Assembly: GCA_039714995.1 (NCBI GenBank)
Contig: JBDLII010000106.1
Span: forward strand, 1-7,946
Length of the DNA stretch: 7,946 nucleotides
Direction of reading: 5' to 3'
From: Sva-25 sp039714995
GTDB lineage: Bacteria; Pseudomonadota; Gammaproteobacteria; Chromatiales; Chromatiaceae
Shown: piece by piece, positions 7,420 through 7,946 of the stretch
Layout: every line of letters begins with the position of its first letter
How positions within the stretch are numbered: position 1 is the first letter of the stretch
Notes under the pieces: generated by a model
Seen by the model: only the letters and a program-made list of their open reading frames with translations
Databases searched by the model: none
What the model was told of the DNA's origin: nothing
Program-made: the position numbers and the translations under genes

Positions 7420-7447
7420 ATTCTAACCCATAGGCGGCAATCATCAA
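7420..7447 (-). promoter_or_regulatory. Sigma70-type promoter of the patatin-like gene
   Basis: On the minus strand TTGATG (plus 7442-7447; 4 of 6 consensus) is separated by 16 nt from TAGAAT (plus 7420-7425; 5 of 6). Transcription would begin near 7412, leaving a leader of about 60 nt before the start at 7351. It could also drive the downstream lplT-aas gene if transcription passes the REP-like palindrome, as no separate promoter was found for that gene. Confidence 0.5.
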
Positions 7448-7478
7448 TGTGCCACCAGCTTCAGCAATCGGCATCACA

Positions 7479-7560
7479 TGTCATCTCGACCAAAGGGAGA
7501 AGTCTATGAACTTCCGTGAAATACTGGATTTCAGGATCTCTCCCTTTGGTCGAGATGACA
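7479..7560. repeat. Long palindrome with 22-nt perfect arms and a nested hairpin
   Basis: The left arm 7479-7500 and right arm 7539-7560 are perfect reverse complements over 22 nt; the left arm begins TGTCATCTCGACC and ends AAAGGGAGA. Within the 38-nt loop a second stem pairs CC-G-TGAAAT (7514-7522) with ATTTCAGG (7528-7535) around a 5-nt loop, with one bulged G. TGTCATCTCGACC-x-AAGGGAGA resembles a dispersed palindromic repeat I recall from varied bacterial genomes; its mobility and function are not established here. It sits downstream of the gene at 7600-7946 and upstream of the patatin promoter, so the transcribed hairpin could limit read-through, although no T-run follows on the minus strand. 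Confidence 0.85.
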
Positions 7561-7599
7561 ATGCGTCGAAAATGCACTGGGTATTATAGATACCGTAAT

Positions 7600-7946
7600 T
7601 TAAAGATTCGCCATCACCCGCTGCACCCGCTGTGTGAGCCTGACGATCGACGGCCAATCGTAGGCGATGATGCTCTGCCCATGTGCAAGGTTGTTGCGCA
7701 GTGATTCGGCCTGCTTGATTGCCCGGTCGGCCTCCGACCTGGAGCTGTATCCCAACTGAGCGAGTATCTGCGCATCACTGAACAGCACCCTCGCCTTGTC
7801 AGCCAGCTGCAGGCAGTCGAGCAGGTCGTTCTGCTGCGACCTGCGCTGCCGCTCTTCACACAGCGCCTCGGCCTTTTTCAAACGGCCTGGCGTCGCGAGA
7901 TCACGCCAGCTGTCATGCGGCCACTGCTTGCGGATCGCTGTGGCGA
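7600..7946 (-). CDS. C-terminal part of an unidentified protein with RNNLAH (R-x4-H) motif
   Basis: The reading frame is open to the window edge, so the start is missing. The visible part is 114 residues plus the TAA stop at 7600-7602. An internal TTG at 7881 could start a 93-residue product, but the frame continues upstream with protein-like sequence (KQWPHDSWRDL), so a longer protein is more likely. The visible part is hydrophilic and probably helical, with no membrane segment. It contains LQLADK, LGYSSRSEAD, LRNNLAHGQ and YDWPSIV. RNNLAH fits the R-x4-6-H signature of HEPN domains (nucleic-acid or nucleotide-acting helical domains), and similar tails occur, as I recall, in some CBS-domain signalling proteins. 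The product is not recognised with certainty. It reads toward the patatin-like gene across a 248-bp gap holding a large palindrome. Confidence 0.7.
   Translation of the reverse strand, partial: ATAIRKQWPHDSWRDLATPGRLKKAEALCEERQRRSQQNDLLDCLQLADKARVLFSDAQILAQLGYSSRSEADRAIKQAESLRNNLAHGQSIIAYDWPSIVRLTQRVQRVMANL

Noticed and set aside
1..7946. CRISPR array or defence cassette
   Set aside because: No regularly spaced direct repeats and no cas or known defence gene; the palindromes present are single units, not arrays.

Overview
The window looks like chromosomal DNA of a gammaproteobacterium. It is GC-rich, the tRNA-Ser carries an encoded CCA end, and the large gene is a fused LplT-Aas lysophospholipid transporter/acyl-ACP synthetase/acyltransferase of the kind known from that class. 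A REP-like palindrome of a type common in gammaproteobacteria is also present. The genus cannot be told from the sequence.

Layout: positions 1-221 hold no recognisable gene. A tRNA-Ser(CGA) lies on the minus strand at 222-312. Next to it, at about 379-551, is a strongly shrunken and decayed copy of the large lipid gene on the minus strand, followed by a half REP-like sequence at 622-646. A plus-strand gene at 695-2320 encodes an exported 5'-nucleotidase-family metallophosphatase. It converges on a 1141-residue minus-strand gene (2377-5802) in which an LplT-type MFS transporter, a PlsC-type acyltransferase and an acyl-ACP synthetase are fused. Upstream of it on the same strand, beyond a REP-like palindrome (5846-5928), is a patatin-like phospholipase lipoprotein (5969-7351) with a plausible sigma70 promoter at 7420-7447. 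A second, very regular palindrome with 22-nt perfect arms sits at 7479-7560. The window ends inside a minus-strand gene (7600-7946) whose visible C-terminus carries an R-x4-H motif.

How the genes fit together: the patatin-like lipoprotein is expected to strip acyl chains from membrane lipids. The LplT-Aas fusion is expected to bring lysophospholipids across the inner membrane and re-acylate them with free fatty acid through acyl-ACP. Their same-strand adjacency suggests a local phospholipid deacylation-reacylation (repair/remodelling) module; this is inference. The nucleotidase is probably an independent nutrient-scavenging gene.

No clearly new system is evident. The most distinctive signal is the miniature copy of the lipid gene beside the tRNA: three collinear blocks, plus a fourth shared block in the REP-like sequence, reduce about 3.5 kb to about 270 bp.
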